Source: Endocalyx cinctus (taxonomy: Eukaryota; Ascomycota; Sordariomycetes; Amphisphaeriales; Apiosporaceae). Taken from it: a stretch of DNA of 64,000 nucleotides. The stretch is from positions 1 to 64,000 of the forward strand of contig BCKC01000009.1 in assembly GCA_001600455.1 (NCBI GenBank). Reading direction: 5' to 3'. The notes under the pieces were generated by a model. That model did not search any database. It was not told the origin of the DNA and saw only the letters and a list, made by a program, of their open reading frames with translations. Below, piece after piece: positions 22,300 through 33,413 of the stretch. A program made the position numbers and the translations under genes. Position 1 is the stretch's first letter, and each line of letters begins with the position of its first letter.

Positions 22300-24305
22300 A
22301 ATACTTTACTATATTTAATTATATCCGGATTGGTGTCTTCTGTCGTAACGGAGATCTGCTGAAGAGAACCGATCCATTCGGTATCACATACGTATTCTCG
22401 AATCCGAGGAAGAGGTTGACTGCTGCACCACAAACATAACTTTGATGGATGTTCCCGTGCTTCTTTGAGTAAGAATCTAATGAATTCCTCAAAATCTCCC
22501 TCCCAGCGATCCCGACCTGGTACGTACTGCGGGTCTCCCTTGGTAACGTTTTCCACCTCATCGAGTCCATCAAGGAATATATAATAGGTGATAGAAAGCC
22601 CCGTTATGAGAAAATTAATCAATTCTTCCACGTACTTTGTGTTGTTTTCGTTAATGTTCATCATCCCTTCGATAGCAGTAGGGACGTTGTTGGGTTCCGT
22701 CGCGACCAAGCAGCCTACGAGTTCGCTGGCAATGCTGCGGAATAATTGGTTATTGGATATATAGGTATCATTGGACAGGAATTGGTAAATCGTAGTTATT
22801 ACGTGACACGTTCCTGGCAACGTAGTCGAAAGCTGCTGTGCATAGGAGTGTCTTCCCTGCCCCATGTTTCGCATTCAGCCAGATAATAGGGTGATGGTCT
22901 GAACCTTTGTCGATCCACCTACTAAATTCATCACGAGCGAACAGCCATTTGCAAGTACCAGGATATATATCCTGCAGTGAGTCATTGTAAGTCGCGTCGC
23001 TCGATCGGTTATCGATCTGTAGCCGTCGTCTCAACGCTGTCAATTTTTGGACTATCATGACTATATTAGTCCTGGATACTCCTTTTCGAAATTAAGATGT
23101 TGGGATAATATGACACGTACTCATTTTCTCGTGGCGGTCCTCCATCCTTTGCCGTTGCGCAGCTCTCCGTTCGAGGTCGGCCTTACTGCTTTCGTGCAAG
23201 GCTAGTTTTCTTTGACCTGCAGCATGATTAATATACCGATCCAGTGTAATAACCATTGTAAAGACGTAGATTCTCACGTACTTTGTTGCTCATGGTTTAT
23301 TTTATCGAGTTTATTATCCACTACGAATATTTTTCATTATGGCCTATGCATTCCAAACGCACAACTGACACGATTCTACTCACTACGCTCGATATCAGTC
23401 CATGAGGGCATGGTAGCCACATTCACGGGCCCTAGGACCTCTCTTGCGTATACCCCAGCCGCCAAGGCGGCATATTTGTGCCAGTCATCATTCTTGTGAG
23501 AGTCCGAGTAATCATAAATACCCCTGATCACAAGGCATCTAAGTTGATTCATCATCCCGGCAGCTTCCATCTCGAAGCAAAGAATGTTAAGCTCGTCGTC
23601 AGAGAAGTGCCTGTTCCTCGCTTCGGCATCTCTCATCACCACATTGTCTGACGCGATGGTTCCGTAATGCGTGGTAACTCTACGGGATTTCGTTCGCTCT
23701 TTTCGTTTCACCAGTCCTTCTTCCGAACAATCTCTGCACTCATCTTCAGATTCCTCATAATTAGATTGCCCCACATTACTAGTCCGATGAAGGTAGTCTG
23801 ACCGATACAATCGGTCCAGGGGGGGACGTTTGTGGTACTCTGGCATATATTCCATTCGATCCATATGTTCAGAAATTCTATCAGGCTTCCTTGGATCGTT
23901 TTGTAGTCGCTTGACCTCGTGACAAGATCTGGACATATCTTTGACGACTGTGGCAGCGCTGGTAAGTCCCACTGTTCCCATGGGCAAACAACCAATCACA
24001 ACGTGGTGACCAGCCAGGCGACCGAAAGCGTATAAGTTGTCGTCATTCACCATGGCCATTTCTGTCTCTTCAGGTTCCAATTCCTCATCTAGCATTGCGC
24101 ACGCTACTTGGTACTCTTCCTCGAGAGCGCAGATCCAACCAATGGTAAATAGTTCAACATTGAACTTAGACCTCGGAGGCTCATCGTCGCCGTTAGAGTG
24201 TTCGGGCTGAGAGGTAATGTCATGATTATTCCTCGTTGTAGTAAGGTCTTGGGACTCGTTGGAGGCCAACGTTAGGAAGGGCGGTATAGTAGAGATTGCC
24301 TCCAT
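22300..24305 (-). pseudogene. Truncated PNP-NACHT (STAND/NLR-like) protein gene
   Basis: The 5' exon (24305-23376) encodes an N-terminal phosphorylase-like domain: FTIGWICALEEEYQVA, YAFGRLAGHHVVIGCLP and, near the end, CFEMEAAGMMNQLRCLVIRGIYDYSDSHK. The central part that normally holds the MVGIGGG and LGDVVVS blocks is missing. A NACHT segment follows with Walker A HGAGKTLL and Walker B-like YYIFLDGLDEVE. The reading frame shifts between KTLLCTAAFDYVARN and FLSNDTYISNNQLFRS. After TEDTNPDI the frame ends without the rest of NACHT or any WD40/ankyrin repeats. Intact members are fungal nonself-recognition or cell-death proteins. The combined deletion, frameshift and truncation argue for a pseudogene. 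Confidence 0.72.
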
Positions 24306-26192
24306 TTGATCAACAGTTAAAAAGGTTGCCGTAGTGATAGAGTGTCCATTGTGGATGGGAATTGAAGTAATAATGCAAGAAAGATGGGTTGCACACGAGA
24401 GCGTTACTGTAGAAAGAACTGTAATGTGATCCTGGTATGAGTTTATTGGAAGAAATGGTACGGGAAGAGAAGAAGACGATTAAAAATAAATAAAACTATG
24501 CGACATGTGACTTTAGAATAAACCGAAAATCTGGAATACTGTAAGGAAATGAGGTGCGTGGAAGTGTAGGATGGGCGCAGTTATATAGACAAAGCAGAGC
24601 CGGTAGCTAGTTGTATTTCTCGAGAGCATAATGGTAACTTCATTGATTCTTTTCCATCCTAATTCTCTGAGTTAGGAGAAACTCTCCCTTATAAACACGA
24701 TCCCTTCCTATAATTCGCTACCTTTCGGGTAGCTGTAGGGGCGCTGCTGGTTGCATCCCCCTGCCCTGTAGTCCTTATCTCTGACATATACTAATTGTGA
24801 CGAGTACTTCATAATTAAGTATAGAAGGGATTAAATACTAGAGACCCTAGGTGCCTATTAATATTAAAGCCTTGGGTCGGGATTAACGGCTCACTCGCAG
24901 GCAAAAGCCGAATTTCTGTAATAATGAGAACTTAGGGCGGAAAATCGGCATCGTGAGTAGTTATCTCGGTATATGAATGTAGGCTCGACTCTAGAAAATA
25001 ATAGCAATTAGTAAAAAATTAACTCCCCGAGCACTATTGATTGGTTGTGTGTATCATGACTACTCCGTACTATCGTGTTTATCCAGCAATGGAGGGCTTT
25101 CCATATAAAAGTTTTCCCTTCTTTACACTTTCAACTTACACCAAGTTCGGTCAATAATTCGTCCCCGTATTGAGACCTAAGCAAGCGGCCGCTTTAATGT
25201 AGGGCCTCAGGGAAGAGCCTGAGCTAAGCAGAGCTTGAGTAGAGGCAGCAAGGGGTCATGTGACGTCAAGTGACAAGATTGACAGATTGACGTAGTATAA
25301 GAAACGTCCTTTAATCCTACCTATCTAGTCCTATAGATGCAGGCTAGGATAAAAAAATCGACAACCGATTATAACCAGACATTGAGTCTCACTACCAACG
25401 GCCTGCATTGATCGACCGTCACCTTGTCTAATTACCACTTGAGCTTTTAGATCGTCATATTACCCCGCCAATATAAATTATAATGACGAAGAATAGCATT
25501 TGGAGCTGTCAATGACAAATAAATTTGAGCGTATCATTGAATTTCGTTCGGTGTATACTAACAAGGGTCGAGTAAAACTTTTCCAACATGAGGGGCTTAG
25601 TTCTTGTTTATTAGGTTAATTAATAGGTAATCACTTATGTTACCCGTTTCATTCGCCGATTAGGGATAAATGGGGGGACGACCGGGATCAAAAAAAAAAA
25701 AAAAAAAAAAAAAAAAAGATGAAAAATAATTGTGCTGAGTTCCGTATGGGGGGGAGGGGGGAAACCGATAGAGCGACCTGGCAGACTCAGGCAAACCGAA
25801 TTTGTGAGCCGTGACGCTCTTAGTAATTGATGGAGTGAGTGGAAAACAACATATAAAAGACCAACAACATTATTGAAATAACCCAAATCAATATTATACT
25901 TATGAAAGATACCAAAAACACTGGGAGAAATTAAGTCTGACTAATTACGTCGAATTCATCATCTTGATTTACATTCCATCATGAATCGACAGCAAATCAT
26001 TCGCGTCGACCAAATGTAGGAGTCAAAGTCCACTTTCCTGGACGCCTCCCTACCTGCTAACCAAGTAATCGACACCAAATAGTTGGGACAAGTAAGTCAC
26101 TCCAGTCAAGATTTAGAAACCGTCAAATGCATCATTTTTGATTATTTTATTTTCTCGCTCTTCTCTAAAGAAAATCGAGGAAATACCGCTTC
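24306..26192. other. AT-rich intergenic region
   Basis: No gene remnant recognised over 1.9 kb. It contains a 28-base A run (25690-25717), listed separately, and TA-rich sequence. Confidence 0.5.
25690..25717. repeat. Poly(A) tract, 28 bases
   Basis: A homopolymer of 28 A on the plus strand with no recognisable retroelement 5' of it. It might be the tail of a decayed retroposon or simple slippage. The length may be affected by sequencing. Confidence 0.8.
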
Positions 26193-28100
26193 GTGAAAAC
26201 TGCAAAACAAAAGCACCGCAAAGAGAAGTTTGGCCGATACGTAATCCTCGTCGCACGTCGCATAAGTCACCAAGGCACTTTTCAAGGTCAATACGCAGTG
26301 GAGATTCGAGGGAAGTTCATTCCAGAGCTACTGTCAGACTTCTTTGAAAATGTCGACAATCTCTCGTTCTCGTCGCCTATTTCCTTGGCAAGCAGCATTC
26401 TTATTTTAACCTCAACGGTGCCATATTGACTAGACCCATCTAACTACGTACTTACAGGATGCGGAGGAACTGAAACTACTATTCTACACTCTCCGAACCG
26501 TTCAAGAGCGGTTGAATAATGAAAAAACCGCCGAGAGCCCAAACACCGGCAAGATTTTCGAACTGCAAGCTCTAAGTGATTTCACACAAGAATACTTCGG
26601 ACCGGTGATGCTCCAACTAGCCTCTCCTCTCTCGAGCCGTCTCGTATTCAATTTGATCACCTTTGGACTATATTTCCTCCACAAACTATGGTCCATAGTG
26701 TTAACAAGCTTGGGCAGATTCAACTATTCCAATCCGAAGTGTCCACGTACCGTGAAAACGAAGATGGTTCTGTCTCTTTCACTGTACATGGAGAATATCT
26801 AGACTCGGACGGCATCAGTGTTGGTTACGTCAGTCGTCAGACTTTCGGAATTAGAGGGTTTAAGGGGTTTATGTCAATATGTGACCTTCCGATTTTCCCG
26901 TTTCAATTGTATCCGGATTACGTACAACTACGGAATGAAATAATAGTTGAGCGTGGCGACGAAATACTACGACTCCAAGGCCGCCATCTTCAAGAGTACA
27001 AAGGCCATGCTCTAGACTAAAAAGAAAATAAGTTCAACGTAAGTACAACTTTTTATTCCTTTCCACCTGCAAATTGAGGGAAATATCTCCTAAATAAACT
27101 TGACATGATTAGGCTATTCGGTGGCTAAATAATTCACAGTCGCACGGTCGCGTCATGATTGATCCTGTTACTTTTGACGAGATACGACCGACAACTTCGA
27201 TAGTTCCGGATATCATAAAGACGCTGCAAGAGAAGGAACTCACCGACGAGCAGAAAATGTTGTTGAAACCAAGGCTTTATGGATTTAGCTTGGGAGATAA
27301 AGTCTGGGGTATGTCTCTCAATAGTTTGAACTGAATTTCTTGTTTCCCAATATCAACATACGTTCTAATAGGGTTTTCCATCTTTTTTTCTTCGCAGGGG
27401 AATTTGCATTTTCCAGACTCACTAAAGTGAAATAGGATGACGGGATGGTGGATTCCCTCGTACTTGACAAGAAACGCAAGGAATTCATCCGCTCCTTAAT
27501 TCATCACCACAGCCCCACGTCAGAGAGTGCGACATTCAACGATTTCGTTTGTGATAAATGAAAAGGCCTTGTCGGGCTTCTGGCTGGTCCGCCAAGTGTT
27601 GGAAAAACCTTTACCGACGAAGCTGGGCGAAACCTGGAAGGCTATCGTGCTCTTAGACGAAGCAGACGTATTTCTTGCCCAAAGGGACAACGAGAACTTA
27701 GCGCGCAATGCAATAACTTCCATTTTCCTTCGCCATTTGGAATACTATCAAGAAATTCTCTTGTCGACTACCAATCGGGTCGAGAGTTTTGATAAGGCTT
27801 TCGAAAGTCGCATACACTTTTGCTTTGAGTACGAAGAGCTTTCAGTCAAGAACCCGAGAATTGATTTGGGACAAATTCTTGGAAAGAGTTGAGAATAACA
27901 CGAATGTTCAAGTTGATTTGGACTCAGAGTTCAGGGCTCAGCTATCCAGCTTCGAGTTGAATGGAAGACAAATCAAGAACGTTGTTGGAATCTCTCAAGC
28001 GGCCGCTGCAGAAGAAAAGGGATCAATCACGGCTGAAGACATCAGGATCGCGCTGGATTTCACGTTGATCGCAAAAAAAATGAAGGGTTCTCAGAAATAG
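26193..28100 (+). pseudogene. Decayed DUF7025-AAA ATPase gene
   Basis: Exon-like pieces follow the order of the fungal DUF7025-AAA family. GRVMIDPVTFDEIRP and LLKPRLYGFSLGDKVWGEFAFSRL (DUF7025 end) are followed by DSLVLDKKRKEFIRSLIHHHS. Then comes the AAA core: GLVGLLAGPPSVGKTFT (Walker A) and WKAIVLLDEADVFLAQRDN (Walker B), and LEYYQEILLSTTNRVESFDKAFESRIH (sensor 1 and arginine finger). Stops interrupt it: TAG in LTKVK-stop-DDG and TGA in the GKGKGL loop. About 20-30 residues between Walker A and Walker B are deleted, with a frame change. The family is of unknown specific role and often multi-copy in fungi. This copy is not functional as read. Confidence 0.78.
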
Positions 28101-28355
28101 ATAAAAGGTAAGAATGTAAGAACCATCTAGGACATCAAATACGATCAACTACGATTAAATAATAAGTGACATGATATGTATTAATACTTTCCTTTTTTGT
28201 TTAACTTTAGGATCTTTAATAAATATATTAATTACTTCAAGCATTTGCCTTAATATATCGTATATGCCATCACACTTATATTTTAATTTTTTCACAAAGT
28301 TAGAAAAAGTTTCCCAACCCTGACCCATTTCCCGTACTAATCTCGTTCTTATTCA

Positions 28356-30011
28356 CTATTTAGTTTTTTCATCCAAGCCAAAGTTAGTTTCTAAATCAGT
28401 TCTTAATCCTAAACTCTTCTCCATAAAAACAATCAAAAACCCTAAAAGACTTAAGGCTAATCCAAACCACCAGATACCTTTTAAGCTAATCAAGTACACG
28501 CTAATAACCTCATTCCAAGTATCGGGGTTTAATACCTGCTTAGTAAAATGGGCATCGCTAGCGTACGCGTAAGCACCACCGCCTACGAGCATACTTCTGA
28601 CCTTATCATCGTGAATACGGAATACATTTTTGTCAAATATGGCATTAAAAAGAATAGAGGGTAACGTTACGCCCCAGATATAGCCAAATGTCTTAATAAA
28701 AGAATATATAGAAGCCGAAGAAGCCACGTCAGACTCAGAAAGCGCGGCCATGATGGCAGGAAGCATTGTCGAGATTGGAATGCCGGCTCCGGCAGCAGCG
28801 AAAAGCTGATAAAATACCCACGCGGCAGCCGGCGTGCTGGTGTCTAGAAGGGTAAACAGTCCGAATCCCAGGCTACTTAGTCCAAAAGCAACCCAATGCA
28901 ATATCTTGTAAGCCTCCGTTTTGCTGAGTATAACCCCGGCAACTCCGGCGGCTATAAGAATGCCCAGGGCTGATGGAAGGAAGTAAACGCCTGATAGGAG
29001 CACATTCGCTCCAACGCTACTTTGTAGATAGATAGGAATAAAGAAGAGCGTGGCTTGAGCCACGACTGACGAGAGGAAGGTTAACCCGTAAGCAGTGGCC
29101 GAAGTTCGGTTCCTAAACAAGCGCTCCGGAACCATGGGATTTGTCGCAAAATGCTGCTGCACGTGGAAGCTAGCCCACCCTACTGCGCCGAGAACCAGCG
29201 GTAGGATAACTCTGAAAGAGGACCAAGGATTCTGGATCCCACCCGTTACGAGCCCGTATAGGAGTGATACCATACTTGGGATAAATATAAAGTTTCCTAG
29301 TAGGTCGACTTGACGAAGCTTTCCTAATATAGTTGCCGACTGCGTGGTTGCGCCCGTTTTCATTTGCATTGTGAAGAAGATTGTCACTAGTGGTACGGCG
29401 CATATAGGTAAGTTGATGTAGAATACCCATGGCCAATTTCCACGACCGAACGCGCCGCCCAAAACCGGTCCCAAAGCAGAAGCGACGCCGGCCCCGGCGT
29501 TGACGAACCCAAGGTACTTGCCCCGGTGTCTCAGAGGAACCAGGTCACAACACACGACATCGATCAGCACGTAGATCCCGCCAGCGCCCGCTCCTTGTAT
29601 TGCCCGACCAGATATAAACATAGCTGGGCCTTTTGAACCTCCGGCCAGACCACTACCAAGAATAAACAGGATAAGGCAGACCATGACGGGGATCTTGCGT
29701 CCTAAAATATTGGCCAGTTGTCCAACAAGCGGATGGACAGCGGAAGCCGCGATGACGAAAGAGTTCGCAATCCATACATATTGTTCCTCGCCGCCAATCT
29801 CGTCCACAATTGTAGGAAGGGGAGTTGTGATGATAGTTGCATCAAGCGCGCAGATGAAAGCGAGAAGGGAAAGGGAGGCAATTGTAATCCAAAATCGAAG
29901 AGATCTTGGCTCGGATCTTGCTTTAGCAGGTGAATCTGCACGCATCGAATTCTCGCCGGAGGCAGGATGGTCGTTATCACGAATCGCGTCAATATTAATT
30001 GGTGATTCCAT
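28356..30011 (-). CDS. MFS transporter, DHA2 (14-TM) drug:H+ antiporter type
   Basis: A single-exon gene of 551 residues with a charged N-tail and 14 predicted hydrophobic segments. Diagnostic motifs are LDATIITTPLPTIVDEIGG after TM1, GQLANILGRKIPVM (motif A) between TM2 and TM3, and ALGPVLGGAFGRGNWPWVFYINLP (motif C and the following loop). DHA2 proteins export small organic compounds at the plasma membrane and are frequent resident transporters of secondary-metabolite clusters. It lies directly downstream of the P450 at 30579-32541 on the same strand (567-bp gap). Intact. Confidence 0.92.
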   Translation of the reverse strand: MESPINIDAIRDNDHPASGENSMRADSPAKARSEPRSLRFWITIASLSLLAFICALDATIITTPLPTIVDEIGGEEQYVWIANSFVIAASAVHPLVGQLANILGRKIPVMVCLILFILGSGLAGGSKGPAMFISGRAIQGAGAGGIYVLIDVVCCDLVPLRHRGKYLGFVNAGAGVASALGPVLGGAFGRGNWPWVFYINLPICAVPLVTIFFTMQMKTGATTQSATILGKLRQVDLLGNFIFIPSMVSLLYGLVTGGIQNPWSSFRVILPLVLGAVGWASFHVQQHFATNPMVPERLFRNRTSATAYGLTFLSSVVAQATLFFIPIYLQSSVGANVLLSGVYFLPSALGILIAAGVAGVILSKTEAYKILHWVAFGLSSLGFGLFTLLDTSTPAAAWVFYQLFAAAGAGIPISTMLPAIMAALSESDVASSASIYSFIKTFGYIWGVTLPSILFNAIFDKNVFRIHDDKVRSMLVGGGAYAYASDAHFTKQVLNPDTWNEVISVYLISLKGIWWFGLALSLLGFLIVFMEKSLGLRTDLETNFGLDEKTK

Positions 30012-30578
30012 TTCTTTTTTTTAATAGAAGAAAAATCATGTAGGTGATTGAAAAATGATATATGAAAGTTCGAAACGTGCCTGGGAAGAAGGAATGGCAA
30101 GACAGTTAACTAAGCATGATTCCTTCTTGAGCGCCTCATTTGCACAAAATGCTTAGCTTGAAAAGGGACCATACCTACATTGAATAAGTCGGAAAAAAAA
30201 GAGAAAATAGGAACGGAGAAAATATAGCAATGGTAGCCAAGCTTTCCGATCTTACTAACTCCTCATATCATTTTTCATTATCGTCCAACAATTAAAATTG
30301 CAGGGGGTTCCTTAAAGTAACCCTATAATATGCGTGACAAATCCTTGAAAATACATAATGACACATTACCCAACAACTGCCCACCCACTACACTACCTTC
30401 CAATTACCGGCCTTGTAAAATTTTCTTCTTTTCAATTAGTGCACACTACCATGAATATATTTATTGTAGAAATATGCATGTTGGTCACCTATCTGTTAAA
30501 CAAGTACCCATATTTGGTTACATATTACGTAGGTTTCAAGCAGGCTACCCCGGTCACTTCCCGACCAACTAGATCCCC
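30012..30578. other. Short intergenic region
   Basis: Contains the presumed MFS promoter and the 3' end region of the P450. No gene seen. Confidence 0.5.
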
Positions 30579-32541
30579 CTATTGCGCTCTTCGGTTTAAT
30601 TCAATAGGTATTCTTCTTCGCACCTTTACACGAAGGTCGTTGAAGAGGGGCACATTTAACCAGATCAACGGAGTCATTTTAGGCCGGGTCTTCATTGGCT
30701 CGATGTCGTAATTCAACACCATGGTGGCAATGAATATTTTGACTTCGTTGATTGCGAAGAACCGCCCTGGGCATGCGTGCAGGCCGAAGCCGAAGCCCAG
30801 GAACGCCTCGTCGATAGTAGCTCCGCTTTTAGATTTACTCTGTTTTGACAGGTTTGCCTGTGCGGTCGTGGTCTCGGTCGTGGGCGCCGCCCCAAATGCA
30901 TCGAGAACATTACCGATGGCATTGGCGTCTGCAAATCGAAATGGCTTGAATGCTTTGGCATCCGGATAGACCGAATCGTCATAGTGTATTGGTTCTACCG
31001 GAATCATGACCTTGGTGCCGAAAGGCAACTTTATGGCCGACTCGTCTTGCCCCAAAGTGATACCGTGTGGCTGAATGACCTAGTTTGCCCGAACTTGTTT
31101 AGAAAAAGTATGATGTGGATTTTTAATAGGGTTAGATATAGGCAAATAGATAAGTCTTACCCTCCGTGGTAGTCCTACGCTGTTGAAAGGTGTCAATCTC
31201 ATCGATTCACGGATAGTCGAGTCTACAAGCTTGAGCTTGGTAACTGCCTGCCGGGTCCATTTTCCGCCGGCCTCTTTCAGGACTCGGGCACTCTCTTCTC
31301 TCAATATTGATATAACGGACGGGTCTGCGCAAGCTAGATCGAGAATCACGTTCTGAGCCGTGTAACTGGTGGAATGCAATGAGATATCATTCATATAAAC
31401 CAATCGATGTAGGACCTTCTCGGGCTTTAGCTGCTTTGGATCGCCCGTAGCATAACATTCATCGATGATCCATTGAAGGCCGTCTTTCTGTTGTAGTCGA
31501 TATTTTACGTTAAAAACTCTCTGTACCCGCGTGGAGAGGCAAAGCTGGGGCATAGCTACTCACCGGAGGAGACCAGTCATATGATGGATCTACTTTTAAC
31601 CTGGCAGTTTCATGCAGTCTCCGCTTGACGAGTGGTAAGCACAGTGCGGAAACCCTCTGAAGCAGGAAGTAGGAGGTCCAGCCTACGGTTAGACCAGCTA
31701 AATATCTGAATGGCCAAGGAGTTGAGTTTATCATCACAGCTCCGATGAAGAAGCAAATAGAATGGTCCTGGACTCGCTCTATAAAGTCCATGTTGCGACC
31801 TAGCTTCATGTTCAGTTTTTTGTTTTCTTTTCTTCATTATTATTCGGGTAAAGAAGGACTTACACATATCTGGCCCACAGAAGGCGATGTTTGCAGCGCC
31901 TCCGATAACTCGCAGTGCAGACTTCCATATGTCGACGCTCTTCCACTCCTCGGTCGACAAACCCCACTCGCGGCGGAATCCTTCCTCGAGCTCCGCCGCA
32001 ATCGGAGGAGTGAGGATTCCAAGGTTGTGAGTGAGCTGATTCCGGATCAAGTTCATTTGAAAGTTGTTCTCCGCCACCTCATCATCCCAGATGGTCCATT
32101 TCGCCTGGATAGTCTCGTTTGAGGTCAAATGAACGTCTAGTATGGTGTCTGGGAGGCCGTAGACCTTCTTGATCTGCTTGGGTGGGACGACCAAGGACAT
32201 TCCCCGGTCAATCGACGGCAGTACAAAGAAGGAATTAGACCGGGAGTGCTAGGAGTCGAAGTGGATACAACGGTTAATAAGAACCCCTGCTGTCCAAGAA
32301 GTACAATGATTAGAGGACTCACCTTGGAGTAACCATCAAAGACCCATTTTCTAGTTTGTGTGATGGACCGAAGATTTGCTCTCGTCCGCGCGAATAATTC
32401 TTTACGTAGGCCAACGAAGGGTTGGGTTTTGAAAAAAGATATATCATTGTCTGATTTGCCCTGGCTCATATAGATGAATGTGATCAATACCAACAAGCCG
32501 AAACCAAGGGCCAACTCGTTATAGAATTGCATATGGTCCAT
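30579..32541 (-). CDS. Cytochrome P450 (microsomal, fungal)
   Basis: Starts at 32541 with an N-terminal membrane anchor (LALGFGLLVLITFIYM) and continues through at least five exons with phase-consistent introns. Seen in order are FVLPSIDRGMSLVVPP, AFCGPDMCRNMDFIERVQDHS, I-helix NDISLHSTSYT (the Thr is retained), K-helix RESMR (ExxR), FKPFRF (PERF-like), and the haem loop FGFGLHACPGRFFA with the Cys ligand. The order and the VRKxYGLPD-like KKVYGLPDT block resemble fungal P450s related to the ent-kaurene-oxidase group and many cluster P450s. Substrate unknown. Neighbours on the same strand are an MFS transporter downstream and an FAD-linked oxidase upstream. Intact. Confidence 0.9.
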
Positions 32542-33413
32542 GATTAATAGGTAAGCATGAAGTAATTGGTTCCGGATAATATGCTGAATTGTCAAAAAGG
32601 TGGATAGATGGTGTGGGTTGAGAGAGTCATTGAGCCCTATAGGGACGAACTTTATATGCGATCTTGAAAAGATAACAGAGAGAGCCTGGAGGACTTCGTA
32701 AAGTCTTCCACCTTCGGAACAAGCGTTACGTAAGCCAAGACCCAAAGTACAGCTCGACAAAAAGATACCTTAGATACATTCAAAGGTTAGATCCTGAGTA
32801 TTTAATATAATATTAGTGTGGAGGTACTATGGACTTGCATATGTACGTAGCATGTAGGCTTTCCAACAGAAATACTGCCTAGGGTTCAGGTGTTCAAGCT
32901 TCAGGCGAAACTAACTACCATTTGGGGGTTTTTATGGAACGCTTAAAACTAAGAGCCAACAAAACTTTCTATTGGGTAGGATCTAACTAGCAAGTTGATG
33001 TTTAATGATACACCATAGGGGTGCTGTGTTGCAATCAGTTACCCTCCAAGCTACTGATCATCCTCATCATCTCATTAAATGCTCGCGTATGTGTTGTGAG
33101 CTGGGAGGGGTTTTCTCCATTGAACGAAACAATTCAATGCATTATCTATTGAATAATCGAGGAGAAATATATTGCTTAAGCATCCAGCCTTTGCAACTAG
33201 TGATTATATCACCGCAACCAAACTTTACATAACTAGTTAATACTCCCTCCTATTTATTTCGCACGGTTGAAAAGTTCGGGGAAAAAAAAGTTAATATATA
33301 TTACGGCTATATAATAGTTCTAGTAAAATTATTAAATTACCAGCGTAAGCTTCAGGGATGGCAAGACCATGTTACGGTCTGTTATATTTGTGTCTGGATA
33401 TTTATCTACCTAA
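32542..33413. other. Intergenic region between FAD oxidase and P450
   Basis: P450 promoter and FAD-gene 3' flank. Open frames such as 33005-33232 are short and unrecognised. No gene supported. Confidence 0.5.

Noticed and set aside
25690..25717. Retrotransposon tail
   Set aside because: No reverse transcriptase, target duplication or element body is visible upstream or downstream.
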